NCBI RefSeq assembly: GCF_010550695.1
Contig: NZ_JAAGOB010000006.1
Location: 296,707-360,706, forward strand
Direction of reading: 5' to 3'
Origin: Phytoactinopolyspora alkaliphila
GTDB lineage: Bacteria; Actinomycetota; Actinomycetes; Jiangellales; Jiangellaceae
Length of the DNA stretch: 64,000 nt
The notes under the pieces were generated by a model. The model was not told where the DNA came from. It saw nothing but the letters and a program-made list of their open reading frames with translations, and made no database searches. This document shows, piece by piece, positions 34,425-44,417 of this stretch. Each line of letters starts with the position of its first letter. Positions within the stretch are counted from its first letter, which is position 1. The position numbers were made by a program, and so were the translations under genes.

Positions 34425-37400
34425 TCAGGGAGCGCGGAGCTCGGCGATGGCGCGCAGGATCCGCTTCTCGGAGACGGGATGAGCGGTGCCGAGTTCTTGA
34501 GCGAACAAGCTGACCCGCAGCTCCTCGATCATCCACCGGACGGCCTCGTGCTCACCGGTGGGGCGCTGGTCCGGCGGGATGGCATCGAGGAGGTCGTGGT
34601 AGGCGTCCTCGACGTCCGCGACCCGGTCCTTGAGCAGCAGGTCGCGTTGCGGGGCCGTACCGAGCTTCTCCACCCGGCGCTCGAGTGCCCGCAGATACCT
34701 GGTGAGATGCGTCAGCCGTCTGCGGCCGGTGGCGGTGACGAAGCCGGGATGGACCAGCCCGTCGAGGTGGTGCCGGGCGTCGGCCACGGATTCCGGATTC
34801 GCCGTGCGGGGAACGCCGGTGAGGGAGGCTTTGATCCGATGTGCGACCACCAGGATGCGTTCGACATCGGCGACCACGGTGAAGACCGCCTCGATGAGCG
34901 AACCGCGCACCTTCTCCCGCAGCGCAGCGAAGCTCGCCTGGTCCCACACGGGGCCACCGGCATCGGCGATCAGCGCGTCGGCGGCGCAGGCCGTGCAGTC
35001 GCCGATCAGGTCCGCCACCGTTCCGTCCGGATTCTGGCTGAGCACCAGCTTGGTCTGGTTGTTGAGGTGGCGCTGGACGAAGGCCACCGGCGAGGGAACG
35101 CTGAGCAGCAACAGCCGCCGTACTCCGGCGGGATGCGCCGCGCTCTGTTCCGCCGCGCTGTGCAGCACCCGCACGGCGGCGCTGTCGCCCTCGTCGACCA
35201 GCGCAGGATAGCCGGTCACCAGATGACCACCCTGTCTGCGCTCAAAGGTACGGGGAAGCTCGCCCACGCTCCACTCCCGCAGTCCTGACCTCTCGATACT
35301 GGACGCGGCGGCGGAGACGGTCTTGCGCATGTCGGCCTGCAGGCCCTGTTTGAGGACGGCGAGGTCCTTGCCCTCGGCCACCGGCGTGCCTTTCTCGTCG
35401 ATCACCCGGAAGGTGACCTTGAGGTGATCGGGCACGCGATCGGCGTCGAAGTCCGCGGGCGAGACGGGCACCGCCCGCAGCCGGGTCAGCTCCCGTGCCA
35501 GTGCCTCTGTGAGCGACGCGTCGGAGCCCGACGACGGCAACCGCGGCAGCAGGGCGCGCGCCGTGTCCGGAGCGGGGACGAACGATCGCCGGAGTTGCTT
35601 CGGCAGGGATTTGATCAGCGCGACGACGAGCTCCTCGCGCAGGCCCGGCACCTGCCACTCGAATCCACCGGAGTCGACCTGGTTGAGAACGGGGAGCGGC
35701 ACCTCGACCGTGACGCCATCCGCCCGGGCACCGGGCTCGAACTGGTAGGTCAGCGGAAGCTCGTGCTCACCCTGGCGCCACGTGTCGGGATAGTCGCCGG
35801 GGCGGACGTCGTCGGCGGTGTCGTTGATCAGCAGCTCGGCCGAGTAGGTCAACAGGTCGGGATCGTCGTGCCGGGCCTTCTTCCACCAGGCGTCGAAGTG
35901 CCGGGCCGACACGACGTCGGCCGGGATGCGCTGGTCATAGAACTCGAAGAGGGTCTCGTCGTCCACCATGATGTCGCGGCGGCGCGCCCTGTTCTCCAGA
36001 TCCTCGACGTCCTCCAGCAGTTCTCTGTTGTGGTGGAAGAAGTGGTGGCGGGTCTCCCAGTCGCCCTCGACGAGCGCGTGCCGGATGAACAGCTCCCGGC
36101 ACAGCACGGGATCGACCTTCGAGTAGAGGACCTTGCGCGACGCGACGATCGGCACCCCGTACAGGGTGACCTTCTCATAGGCGCGAACGGCGCCAGCCTT
36201 CTTCTCCCAGTGTGGCTCGCTGTAGCTGCGCTTCACCAGGTGTCCGGCGAGCGACTCCGCCCATTCGGGCTCGATCCGGGCGTTGATCCGGGCCCACAGT
36301 CGCGAGGTCTCCACCAGTTCGGCCGCCATGACCCAGCGCGGCGGCTTCTTGAACAGCCCGGAGCCCGGAAAGACGCCGAACTTGGTGCCGCGGGCGCCCA
36401 GGTACTCGTTGGCCTGGCCCTCCTTGACGCCGATGTGGGAGAGCAGCCCGGCGAGAAGCGACGTGTGGATGCCGTCGGCACTGCCCGGCGTGTCGTTCAG
36501 GGTCACCCCGAGGGGCTTGACCAGGCTGCGCAGCTGTGCTTCCAGGTCCTGCCACTCGCGGACACGGAGGTAGTTGAGGAACTCCGTCCGGCACATCTTG
36601 CGGAACTGGTTCGACGAGCGGGCACGCTTCTCGTCGCCCAGGTAGCGCCAGAGATTCAGCAGCGCGGCGAAGTCCGACGTGGGATCACGGAAGCGGGCGT
36701 GCTTCTCGTCCGCGGCCTGCCGCTGTTCGGACGGGCGCTCGCGGGGATCCTGGATGGACAGCGCCGCCGCGATGACGATGACCTCGCGGGCGCTGCCCTG
36801 CCGATCCGCTTCCAGGATCATCCGCCCGATCCGCGGATCGACGGGCAGCTCGGCGAGCTTCCGCCCGATCTCGGTCAGCCGCTTCTTCGGGTCCGTGGCG
36901 CCGGGATCGAGCGCGCCGAGCTCGTGCAACAGGTCCACGCCGGCGGCCACACTGCGTCTATCCGGCGGGTCGATGAACGGGAACGCCGCGACGTCGCCCA
37001 ACCCCAAAGCCGTCATCTGCAGGATGACCGAGGCGAGGTTGGTGCGCAGGATCTCCGGGTCGGTGAACGCAGGACGAGACTCGTAGTCCTCCTCGGAGTA
37101 CAGGCGGATGCAGATGCCGTCCGCCACCCGGCCGCACCGGCCCGCCCGCTGCCGGGCGGAGGCCTGCGAGATGGCTTCGATCGGCAGTCGCTGCACCTTG
37201 GTGCGATGGCTGTAGCGGGAGATGCGGGCGGTCCCGGCGTCGACGACGTAGCGGATGCCGGGGACCGTGAGCGAGGTCTCCGCCACGTTGGTGGCCAGCA
37301 CGATTCGCCGGTCGTTCCGGCGAACGCCGCGCCGGTCGAAGACCCTGTGCTGCTCGGCCGAGGAGAGCCGCGCGTACAGGGGCAGCACCTCCGTGCGGGC

Positions 37401-38372
37401 GGGGCGATCGCGGGTGTTCTCGTACCGCTTGGCCAACGCGTCGGCGGTGTCCCGGATCTCCCGTTCCCCGCTGAGGAAGACCAGCACGTCCCCGGGCGGC
37501 TCCAGCGCCAGCTCGTCGACGGCCTCCACGATGGCCTGGACCTGGTCCCGCGGCTCGTCGGACGCGTCGGCGCCGGCGTCGTCCGGGACCAGGGGCCGGT
37601 ACCGGATCTCCACTGGGTAGGTCCGGCCGGAGACCTCGACGATCGGAGCGCCGGAGAAGTGAGCCGCGAACCTCTCCGGGTCGATGGTGGCCGAGGTGAT
37701 GATCACCTTGAGATCGGGGCGCCGGGGAAGAAGCTGCTTGAGGTAACCGAGGATGAAGTCGATGTTGAGACTGCGCTCGTGCGCCTCGTCGATGATCAGC
37801 GTGTCGTAGCGGCGCAACATCCGGTCCTGTGTCATCTCGGACAGCAGGATGCCGTCGGTCATCAGCTTGACCAGCGTCTCGTCGCCGGTCTTGCGGGTGA
37901 ATCGGACCTGGTAGCCGACGGCGTCACCCAGTTCGGTCTTCGTCTCTTCAGCGACGCGTTCGGCGACCGTGCGCGCGGCCAGCCGGCGCGGCTGGGTGTG
38001 GCCGATAGCCCCACGGATGCCACGGCCGAGCTCCAGGCAGATCTTCGGCAGCTGCGTGGTCTTCCCCGAGCCGGTCTCACCGGCAACGACGACGACCTGG
38101 TGGTCCCGGATCGCAGCCGCGATGTCGTCTTTGCGCTGGCTGACCGGCAGCTGTTCCGGATACGTGATCGCCGGAACGCGGGCCCGCCTGCGGGCGATCC
38201 GGTTCTCGGCGGAAGCGATCTCGGAAGCGATCTCGGTGAGGGCCTTCTCCCGGCCGTTCCCGCCCCGGATCTTGCGGATGCCGTCCAGCCGCCGGCGGAG
38301 CCGGTGCTCATCCCAGAGGGACAGTTCGGGGAGCCGGGAGCGCAGATCAGCGGCGGACGTGGACGTAGACAT
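34425..38372 (-). CDS. hrpA: ATP-dependent RNA helicase HrpA
   Basis: A 1315-residue DEAH-box helicase, the normal length of bacterial HrpA, which acts on stalled or collided ribosomes and RNA structures. Walker A is GETGSGKTT (residues 98-106), the DEAH box is at 195-198 (LIIDEAHERS), and motif III STAT-like SAT follows (ITSATID). Motif VI is QRAGRCGR. After the helicase core come the HA2/OB domains and the long HrpA-specific DUF3418-type C-terminus. A large open frame on the opposite strand is only its shadow. Confidence 0.95.
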   Translation of the reverse strand: MSTSTSAADLRSRLPELSLWDEHRLRRRLDGIRKIRGGNGREKALTEIASEIASAENRIARRRARVPAITYPEQLPVSQRKDDIAAAIRDHQVVVVAGETGSGKTTQLPKICLELGRGIRGAIGHTQPRRLAARTVAERVAEETKTELGDAVGYQVRFTRKTGDETLVKLMTDGILLSEMTQDRMLRRYDTLIIDEAHERSLNIDFILGYLKQLLPRRPDLKVIITSATIDPERFAAHFSGAPIVEVSGRTYPVEIRYRPLVPDDAGADASDEPRDQVQAIVEAVDELALEPPGDVLVFLSGEREIRDTADALAKRYENTRDRPARTEVLPLYARLSSAEQHRVFDRRGVRRNDRRIVLATNVAETSLTVPGIRYVVDAGTARISRYSHRTKVQRLPIEAISQASARQRAGRCGRVADGICIRLYSEEDYESRPAFTDPEILRTNLASVILQMTALGLGDVAAFPFIDPPDRRSVAAGVDLLHELGALDPGATDPKKRLTEIGRKLAELPVDPRIGRMILEADRQGSAREVIVIAAALSIQDPRERPSEQRQAADEKHARFRDPTSDFAALLNLWRYLGDEKRARSSNQFRKMCRTEFLNYLRVREWQDLEAQLRSLVKPLGVTLNDTPGSADGIHTSLLAGLLSHIGVKEGQANEYLGARGTKFGVFPGSGLFKKPPRWVMAAELVETSRLWARINARIEPEWAESLAGHLVKRSYSEPHWEKKAGAVRAYEKVTLYGVPIVASRKVLYSKVDPVLCRELFIRHALVEGDWETRHHFFHHNRELLEDVEDLENRARRRDIMVDDETLFEFYDQRIPADVVSARHFDAWWKKARHDDPDLLTYSAELLINDTADDVRPGDYPDTWRQGEHELPLTYQFEPGARADGVTVEVPLPVLNQVDSGGFEWQVPGLREELVVALIKSLPKQLRRSFVPAPDTARALLPRLPSSGSDASLTEALARELTRLRAVPVSPADFDADRVPDHLKVTFRVIDEKGTPVAEGKDLAVLKQGLQADMRKTVSAAASSIERSGLREWSVGELPRTFERRQGGHLVTGYPALVDEGDSAAVRVLHSAAEQSAAHPAGVRRLLLLSVPSPVAFVQRHLNNQTKLVLSQNPDGTVADLIGDCTACAADALIADAGGPVWDQASFAALREKVRGSLIEAVFTVVADVERILVVAHRIKASLTGVPRTANPESVADARHHLDGLVHPGFVTATGRRRLTHLTRYLRALERRVEKLGTAPQRDLLLKDRVADVEDAYHDLLDAIPPDQRPTGEHEAVRWMIEELRVSLFAQELGTAHPVSEKRILRAIAELRAP

Positions 38373-38438
38373 ACCGCGTTACAGCCTACGGTGCCGAGCG
38401 CCGGCATTCATCTTGTTATCGCCCGGCCGGTTCCTTCG

Positions 38439-40844
38439 TCAGCGGGCGAAAGTGCTCCTGGGCGATCCCGGGCCCTGGGCGCCCCGGCGGATCGGGGCGC
38501 GCCCGGCCGGCTGTGTGGGCTCCACGTCAGGAGGCGACATCTTCGGGACGGGCCGGGTGACCGGTTTGCCGATCTTCACCGTCACCCGCTCCCCGTGGTG
38601 CAGCAGCTCGAGCTGAGACCCGTCCTCGTGGTCGCCCTCACGCAAGTAGTACGTCACCTCGTCCGGGCGGACGCTGACCCGAAGCCGCAAGCCGCGCCAG
38701 AGCAGCGAGAAATCCATCCTGCTGATCCGGCTCGGCAGCCGCGGCGCGAAGGAGAGCTCCCCGTCGTGGTCGCGCATCCCGCCGAATCCGGCCACGATCG
38801 CCAGCCACGCGCCGGCCAGCGAGGCGAGATGCAGCCCGTCCTCGGTGTTCGAGTGGCTATCGTGCAGGTCCGTCAGTGCCGTCTCGCCGAGATAGTCGTG
38901 GGCGAGCTCCAGGTGGCCGGTCTCGGCGGCGAGCACCGCCTGTGTCCCGGACGACAGCGAGGAGTCTCGCACGGTGCGAGCTTCGTAATAGTGGAAGTTG
39001 CGGGCTTTCTGCTCCGCGGTGAACGCGTCGCCGCGCCAGTGCATGGCCAGGACGAGGTCGGCCTGCTTGCAGACCTGCCTGCGGTAGAGATCGAAATACG
39101 GGTGGGTCAGCAGCAGCGGGTACTCCTCCGGCGGGGTGTCGTCGAAGTCCCATTCCTGGTATCGGGTGAACCCTTCGGACTGCTGGTGGACGCCGAGCTC
39201 CTCGTCGTACGGGATGGTCATCGACGCGGCAGCGTGCCGCCACGAGGCGGCCTCTTCCTCGTCGACGCCCAATGAGTGCGCGACTTCCGGGTAGCGGGCC
39301 ACCGCGTCCGCGGCGCCGAGCAGATTCCGTTGCGCCATCAGGTTCGTGTAGACGTTGTCGTTGGCCACGGCCGAGTACTCGTCCGGTCCGGTCACACCGT
39401 CGATATGGAAGTCGCCGTGCCGGTCGTGATGGCCGAGCGAGCGCCACAGCCGGGCGGTCTCCACGAGCAGTTCGACGCCGATCTCGCGTTCGAAGTCGTC
39501 GTCGCCGGTGGCCTGGACGTAGCGCATGGTGGCATCGGCGATGCCGGCGCCGATGTGGAACGCGGCGGTGCCGGCCGGCCAATAGCCGGACGTCTCCTGA
39601 CCTCGGATGGTCCGCCACGGGAACGCGGCGCCCTTGAGGCCCAGCGTCGCGGCTCGCTCACGGGCGAGATCGAGCGTGGCGTGCCGCCAGCGCAGGACCT
39701 GGACGGCCGCCTGGGGCTTGGTGTAGGTGAGTACGGGCAACGCGAACAGTTCGGTGTCCCAGAACACGTGGCCGTCGTACCCGGGCCCGGTGAGGCCTTT
39801 GGCGCCGATGGGACGCATCTCGTTGCGCGCGCCCGCTTGCAGCACGTTGAACAACCCGAACCGAACGGCCTGCTGGACCTCGGGGTCGCCGTCCACCCGG
39901 ACGTCGGCGCCGTCCCAGTACTCGTCCAGGTACTCCTGCTGGTCCTTGACGAGCCCGTCCCACCCACTCAGCCGGGCGGCGGCGAGCGCCGCGCCTACCT
40001 GGTCGCGAAGGGCAGGAATGGATCGCTGGCTCGAGAAGCCGTAGGCGAGGAACTTCACCACCGTGAGCCGCTCACCCGGCTTGCGCACGCATGCCATCGT
40101 GGTGCGGGCCCAGTCCGGGAACGCCTCGGTGGTGACCGTGGTCTCCTGGGAGTCGTCGATGATGTGCGCCATGGAGGCCGCCATCCGCAGACCGCTCTGC
40201 TTTGTGCGGTGGATCAGTAACGCGCCGCTGCCGTTGGCCAGGTGCTGCTCCGACCGGAGCGGCTCGCGCAGCACGGCGGCGACCCGCGGGTCGTTCTTGG
40301 TGATCGGAAGCTCCTCGTTGGCCACCAGCCCGGACTGGATGACCAGCCGGGTCTGCTCGCCGTCCAGCGGCTCCACCTCGTAGCGAATAGCCGCCACGGC
40401 ACGCTGGGTGAACGAGACCAGGCGCGTGGAGCGCACGCGCACAGCGCGGCCGGCAGGGGAGACCCACTCGATGGTGCGCTCCAGCGTGCCGGTCCGGAAG
40501 TCCAGGATGCGCTCGTGTGAGCGCACCTCGCCGTACCGGACGTCGAACGGCTCGTCGTCCACCAGCAGGCGGATGAGCTTGCCGTTGGTGACGTTGACCA
40601 TGGTCTGGCCCTCTTCGGGGTACCCGTAACCCGCCTCGGCGTAGGGCAGCGGCCGCAACTCGAAGAACGAGTTCAGGTACGTGCCGGGCAGCCCGTGCGG
40701 CTCACCTTCGTCAAGGTTGCCGCGCAGGCCGATGTGGCCGTTTGATAGCGCGAACACCGACTCCGACTGAGCGAGGACGTCCAGGTCCAGTCCAGCCTCG
40801 CGGATCCGCCATGGCTCACAGGGGTAGCCCTTTTCCCGAATCAT
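38439..40844 (-). CDS. Glycoside hydrolase family 65 enzyme (disaccharide phosphorylase type)
   Basis: An 801-residue GH65 enzyme, cleaving an alpha-glucoside (maltose, trehalose, kojibiose or nigerose) by phosphorolysis or hydrolysis. An N-terminal beta-sandwich (SNGHIGLRGNLDEGEPHG) is followed by an (alpha/alpha)6 barrel with FWDTELFALPVL. The catalytic acid Glu489 lies in VTGPDEYSAVANDN. The pairing with a beta-phosphoglucomutase-like gene just upstream (ATGA overlap) supports a phosphorylase giving beta-glucose-1-phosphate. The substrate cannot be read from sequence alone. No sugar transporter is nearby. Confidence 0.9.
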   Translation of the reverse strand: MIREKGYPCEPWRIREAGLDLDVLAQSESVFALSNGHIGLRGNLDEGEPHGLPGTYLNSFFELRPLPYAEAGYGYPEEGQTMVNVTNGKLIRLLVDDEPFDVRYGEVRSHERILDFRTGTLERTIEWVSPAGRAVRVRSTRLVSFTQRAVAAIRYEVEPLDGEQTRLVIQSGLVANEELPITKNDPRVAAVLREPLRSEQHLANGSGALLIHRTKQSGLRMAASMAHIIDDSQETTVTTEAFPDWARTTMACVRKPGERLTVVKFLAYGFSSQRSIPALRDQVGAALAAARLSGWDGLVKDQQEYLDEYWDGADVRVDGDPEVQQAVRFGLFNVLQAGARNEMRPIGAKGLTGPGYDGHVFWDTELFALPVLTYTKPQAAVQVLRWRHATLDLARERAATLGLKGAAFPWRTIRGQETSGYWPAGTAAFHIGAGIADATMRYVQATGDDDFEREIGVELLVETARLWRSLGHHDRHGDFHIDGVTGPDEYSAVANDNVYTNLMAQRNLLGAADAVARYPEVAHSLGVDEEEAASWRHAAASMTIPYDEELGVHQQSEGFTRYQEWDFDDTPPEEYPLLLTHPYFDLYRRQVCKQADLVLAMHWRGDAFTAEQKARNFHYYEARTVRDSSLSSGTQAVLAAETGHLELAHDYLGETALTDLHDSHSNTEDGLHLASLAGAWLAIVAGFGGMRDHDGELSFAPRLPSRISRMDFSLLWRGLRLRVSVRPDEVTYYLREGDHEDGSQLELLHHGERVTVKIGKPVTRPVPKMSPPDVEPTQPAGRAPIRRGAQGPGSPRSTFAR

Positions 40845-41593
40845 GCTTGGTGTGCTCCATCCAGAAGCTTGTCAAGATCGTCGACGACGACGTCGGCGCC
40901 GTTGGCGCTCAAGGCTTCAGCCTGCCCCACTCGGTCGACGCCGACAACGTAGCCGAATTCACCCGCGCGTCCCGCCGCGACGCCGGAGATCGCGTCCTCG
41001 AAGACTGCGGCCTCGCCCGGGGAGACACCGAGTCGCTCGGCGGCGAGCAGGAAGGTGTCCGGATGCGGCTTGCCCCGCAGCTGCTCCTCGCGGGCGGTGA
41101 CGCCGTCGACGCGAACCTCGAGCAGGTCGGTCATCCCGGCCGCGGCCACGACCTCCTGGCAGTTGGCGCTGCTCGAGACCACCGCCCGCCGGAGCCCGGC
41201 TTCCGCGGCGGCGTGCAGGTACCTCATCGATCCTTCATACGGGTCGACGCCGTGCTCGCGCAGCTGTTTCACCAACACCGTGTTCTTCCGGTTGCCGACG
41301 CCGTGGACGGTCTGGGTGTCTACCGGGTCGTCGTGCCCGCCCTCCGGCAGGGTGATGCCGCGCGAGGCCAGGAACGAGCGCACGCCGTCCTGCCGCGGCT
41401 TGCCGTCGACGTAGACGTTGTAGTCCTCGACGGGGTCGAACGGCACGTAGGGCTGGCCGGTCTGCTCGGCGTGCCGGCGGAGGAACTCGTTGAACGTCTC
41501 CTCCCACGCCGCCTTGTGCACGATGGCGGTAGGGGTCAGCACCCCGTCCAGGTCGAACAGGCACGCGCGTATGTGATCAGGTAAGCCCAACAT
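40841..41593 (-). CDS. HAD hydrolase, beta-phosphoglucomutase-like
   Basis: A 250-residue HAD-superfamily protein. Motif I is LFDLDGVLTPT with the nucleophile and acid Asp; motif II is in VVSSSANCQ, motif III is Lys in RGKPHPDTF, and motif IV is VFEDAISGV. This type converts beta-glucose-1-phosphate to glucose-6-phosphate and often sits beside GH65 phosphorylases, as here. It is the first gene of the pair. The cap domain has an insertion rich in charged residues. Confidence 0.88.
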   Translation of the reverse strand: MLGLPDHIRACLFDLDGVLTPTAIVHKAAWEETFNEFLRRHAEQTGQPYVPFDPVEDYNVYVDGKPRQDGVRSFLASRGITLPEGGHDDPVDTQTVHGVGNRKNTVLVKQLREHGVDPYEGSMRYLHAAAEAGLRRAVVSSSANCQEVVAAAGMTDLLEVRVDGVTAREEQLRGKPHPDTFLLAAERLGVSPGEAAVFEDAISGVAAGRAGEFGYVVGVDRVGQAEALSANGADVVVDDLDKLLDGAHQA

Positions 41594-41688
41594 GTCCTTG
41601 ACCGCCTTGCCGAAGTATGTGGCGGGTACCGGGCGCGCGCTGGAGGCGCACCCGCGTTCCCGAGGAACAGACTCTATGCAGACTTGCG

Positions 41689-41708
41689 CCCCGGACGTTC
41701 ATCCGGGG
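41689..41708 (-). terminator. Hairpin after tRNA-Leu
   Basis: CCCCGGA (41689-41695) pairs with TCCGGGG (41702-41708) around a 6-base loop, 18 bases past the tRNA 3' end on the minus strand. Likely ends the tRNA transcript before the HAD gene. Confidence 0.55.
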
Positions 41709-41725
41709 GGGTCGGCGTGTCGAAG

Positions 41726-41806
41726 TGCGGGAGGCGGGAGTCGAACCCGCACGCCCGAAGGCACCGCGTCCTAAGCGCGACGTGTCTACCGTTCCACCAC
41801 TCCCGC
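41726..41806 (-). tRNA. tRNA-Leu (anticodon UAG)
   Basis: An 81-base class II tRNA on the minus strand. Acceptor GCGGGAG pairs with CTCCCGC, the anticodon loop is CTTAGGA with anticodon TAG, a variable arm (GCCTTCGGGC) is present, and the T arm is GCGGGTTCGACTCCCGC. Discriminator A. CCA is not encoded. Confidence 0.95.
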
Positions 41807-41860
41807 GAGTCCAGCGTCCATGGTAGGCCACCCGCCGAACCGCCGGGACCCATAGGCACG

Positions 41861-43546
41861 TCACTGCTCGGTGTGACTCATCTCGTAGGGGAGCATCGGT
41901 TCTCCGACGACGACGGCCGAGCCGTCCTCTTCCACGCTCACCACCACGGTGACGCCGTGCGTGATGTCCATGGCGGTCAGGTGTGTGTCTCCGGGGATCG
42001 TCCCGTACCCGGCGTCGTCGAGGGTCAGGCTGTACCCGTCCTCCAGGGTGACTTGCTGGGTGCAGGTGACCGCGGCGAGGGCTACTGCGCCCGACGTGGT
42101 CGCGAGCCAGCGCGGTTCGGTGCCGGCAAGGGAGCAATCCCGCTCGACGTTGACCGGGTCTTCGGGGCCCTCGACGATCTCCAGCCCGCTCTCATGCAGT
42201 GAGTTCAGCCCACCGGCCTGGGAAACATCGACGGTGTCCGGCTCCTCGCCGGTCTCGGCGTACTCGACGAGCGTGGTGAGCACGTCGCCTCCGACGGCGA
42301 CGAGCTGCTCGTCCGGCCTGACCGCCACACCGCCGGTCACGAGGGGATCGATGAGGGCGGCGTCCGCACTCGTGTAGACCGACAGCTCAGCCAGCCACGG
42401 CGCTGCGGCGTCCTCCCGGGTGAGGAGGTAGTAGGCGGGTCCGGACTCGGCGTCCTCGGGCTCAGCACGAGCCATGAACCACATCGGATAGGAATCGAGC
42501 TCCGGTGCGGCGACCAGCTCCGGCGCCACCGTGAACGCCTCGATCGGGTCCCGGTCCTGCGCTTCCTGGATCTCGTAGCTCATCAGCGACGACGTCAGCA
42601 GCGGCCCGGTCTCGACCGTGCTGATCAGCTCGGTGTCCTGGCCGGCGTTGGCGGCGTTGTTGGTCTCGGTGTAGTGGGCGAAGAACGCCTCGGCCGCTGC
42701 GGGCGTCACCGCCGGTACCGAGCTGTGCGCGGCGTGATCGGCGTCGTCCGGCAGCTGGGCGCACCCGGTGAGGATCAACGAGCCGAGACCCACCGCGGCC
42801 GCTAACCGGGGGAGCGTGCCAGAGGGTCCTGGCGCGGGCGGCGGACTCGGGGGGCCACCGGCAGGTCGCAGGGGTGTCGGTTCGGTGACCTCGGCGTCGT
42901 CCGGGCTCTCCGGTGCTGGTTCGCCGTTCCGGGACGCCGTTCTCTTCCGGCGGCGGCCGGAGCGGATCAGCAGGAATCCGGCGATCACGAGAATGGCACC
43001 GATGCCCGCCACGACCACCAGCGTCAGGAACAGGCCGTCGAACTCGGCTTCCGCCACCACCCGGACACTGAGCGGCGCCTCGAACTCCGTTCCCGCGATC
43101 ACGACCTGGACCGGCTCGTCGGTGAGTTCAAAGCTGATCCGCTGCTCTCCGGCGCCCACGCTCTGCTCCCGCCACCAGTCCAGCCCCGCCGGAGGTGCGG
43201 CAGGTTCGGCGGCTTCGCCCGCACGCTCCCCAGCGCTGAACTCGCTGCGCCAGCCGGCGTCGTCGACCTGCTGCACACTCACGCCCTCGAGGTACGACGC
43301 GACGTGGACGGGGTGGGCGGCGCCGACGAACACGTCTGTGCCACCGCCGTCGGCCGCCACGTGCAGGGTGGGGCCGCTGAGCTCGAGCAGGGACGGGCTG
43401 GTGGCGATCACCGCATACTCGGTGGTGACCTGCTCGTCCACCACGCCGACGGTGTCGTCCGTGCCCACATAGACGGCGCCGGCGGCGCCCACGAGCAGCA
43501 CGGGAAGCCCGAGGACGAGCAGAAGGACGCCGAGGAAGATGCGCAT
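41861..43546 (-). CDS. Membrane protein fused to a lipoprotein-like domain
   Basis: A 561-residue protein of unknown function. It begins with a membrane helix (residues 3-27), an external beta-rich domain, and a second helix near 165-190 ending in RSGRRRKR. After a Pro-rich linker comes a second signal-like helix with an apparent lipobox (LGSLILTGCAQL, Cys near residue 260) and a long secreted domain of the FAHYTETNNAANAG type. The internal lipobox suggests two genes fused in frame, or that the second half is also expressed alone from an internal start. The 15-base gap to bcp suggests co-transcription. Confidence 0.7.
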   Translation of the reverse strand: MRIFLGVLLLVLGLPVLLVGAAGAVYVGTDDTVGVVDEQVTTEYAVIATSPSLLELSGPTLHVAADGGGTDVFVGAAHPVHVASYLEGVSVQQVDDAGWRSEFSAGERAGEAAEPAAPPAGLDWWREQSVGAGEQRISFELTDEPVQVVIAGTEFEAPLSVRVVAEAEFDGLFLTLVVVAGIGAILVIAGFLLIRSGRRRKRTASRNGEPAPESPDDAEVTEPTPLRPAGGPPSPPPAPGPSGTLPRLAAAVGLGSLILTGCAQLPDDADHAAHSSVPAVTPAAAEAFFAHYTETNNAANAGQDTELISTVETGPLLTSSLMSYEIQEAQDRDPIEAFTVAPELVAAPELDSYPMWFMARAEPEDAESGPAYYLLTREDAAAPWLAELSVYTSADAALIDPLVTGGVAVRPDEQLVAVGGDVLTTLVEYAETGEEPDTVDVSQAGGLNSLHESGLEIVEGPEDPVNVERDCSLAGTEPRWLATTSGAVALAAVTCTQQVTLEDGYSLTLDDAGYGTIPGDTHLTAMDITHGVTVVVSVEEDGSAVVVGEPMLPYEMSHTEQ

Positions 43547-43560
43547 GCGCGGCTTGACCC

Positions 43561-44037
43561 CTAGCCGTCCAGGCCGAGGTCGCGACGGAGCTTCGCGACG
43601 TGCCCGGTCGCCTTGACGTTGTACATGGCCTTCTCGATGACTCCCTCAGGATCGATCACGAAGGTGGACCGGATCACCCCGATGGTGGTCTTGCCGTAGA
43701 GCTTCTTCTCGCCGTAGGCGCCGTACGCCTGGAGCACGTCGCGATTCTCGTCGGAGAGCAGGGGAAAGGTCACACCGTCGCGGTCGCGGAACTCCGCGAG
43801 CTTGGGCGGGGCGTCAGGAGAGATGCCGAGCACGGTGATGCCGGCGGCCTCCAGTGAGGACAGGTTGTCGCGGAAGTCGCAGGCCTGAGTGGTGCAGCCG
43901 GGTGTCATCGCGGCCGGATAGAAGTACACGATGACCCGCCGGCCGCGGTGGGACTCGAGGCTGACCGGGTTGGCGTCAGCGTCTGGCAATGTGAAGGTGG
44001 GCGCCGGGGTGCCGGGCGAGAGTCTGCTGTCGGTCAC
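43561..44037 (-). CDS. bcp: Thioredoxin-dependent peroxiredoxin (Bcp/PrxQ)
   Basis: A 158-residue peroxiredoxin that reduces peroxides using thioredoxin. The peroxidatic Cys48 lies in PAAMTPGCTTQAC, with the resolving Cys53 five residues later, as in the atypical 2-Cys PrxQ class. GTG 44037 is chosen; the longer reading adds a non-conserved basic stretch. It is divergent from the DUF3618 gene, a neighbourhood often seen in actinobacteria. Confidence 0.93.
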   Translation of the reverse strand: MTDSRLSPGTPAPTFTLPDADANPVSLESHRGRRVIVYFYPAAMTPGCTTQACDFRDNLSSLEAAGITVLGISPDAPPKLAEFRDRDGVTFPLLSDENRDVLQAYGAYGEKKLYGKTTIGVIRSTFVIDPEGVIEKAMYNVKATGHVAKLRRDLGLDG

Positions 44038-44129
44038 GGTCCTACCGTAGCTGGGCGGGCCAAATCCCAGCGAAGACGCCCGCACCCGGATACGGTGGTG
44101 CGATCAGCCGAAGAGAGGTGGAGGTGCAC

Positions 44130-44375
44130 GTGAGTGCTCCGGCCGTACCGCAGGAGGAGTCCGAACGGCGCCCCAAGCGGTCGATCGAGGAGATCGAGCG
44201 CACCATGGCGCAGCGGAGCGAACGGCTGTCCCGCAACCTGGACGAGCTGGCGAACCGCGCCAAGCCGGCCAATCTTGCCCGGCAGGCAGGCATGCGCCCG
44301 GAACTGCTGGGCGCGCTCGCCGGCGCGGTGCTCGTCGCGGGGTTCCTCGTGTGGCGGGTGCGCCGCCGCCGCTAG
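44130..44375 (+). CDS. DUF3618 family small membrane protein
   Basis: An 81-residue protein. RSIEEIERTMAQRSERLSRNLDELANR is the DUF3618 amphipathic helix, followed by one transmembrane helix (GALAGAVLVAGFLVW) and RRRRR. GTG 44130 has GGAGG five bases upstream; earlier GTG codons (44118, 44124) overlap that RBS. Function unknown; it usually lies near bcp. Confidence 0.85.
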   Translation: MSAPAVPQEESERRPKRSIEEIERTMAQRSERLSRNLDELANRAKPANLARQAGMRPELLGALAGAVLVAGFLVWRVRRRR

Positions 44376-44417
44376 CGACGTGCGCGTCTCCGGCCGCACC
44401 GCGTATCGTGTGGCAGC

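Noticed and set aside
35424..39275. A very long plus-strand open frame opposite hrpA
   Set aside because: It has no recognisable domain and lies fully across hrpA and the GH65 3' end, whose motifs are clear. It is a high-GC shadow frame.
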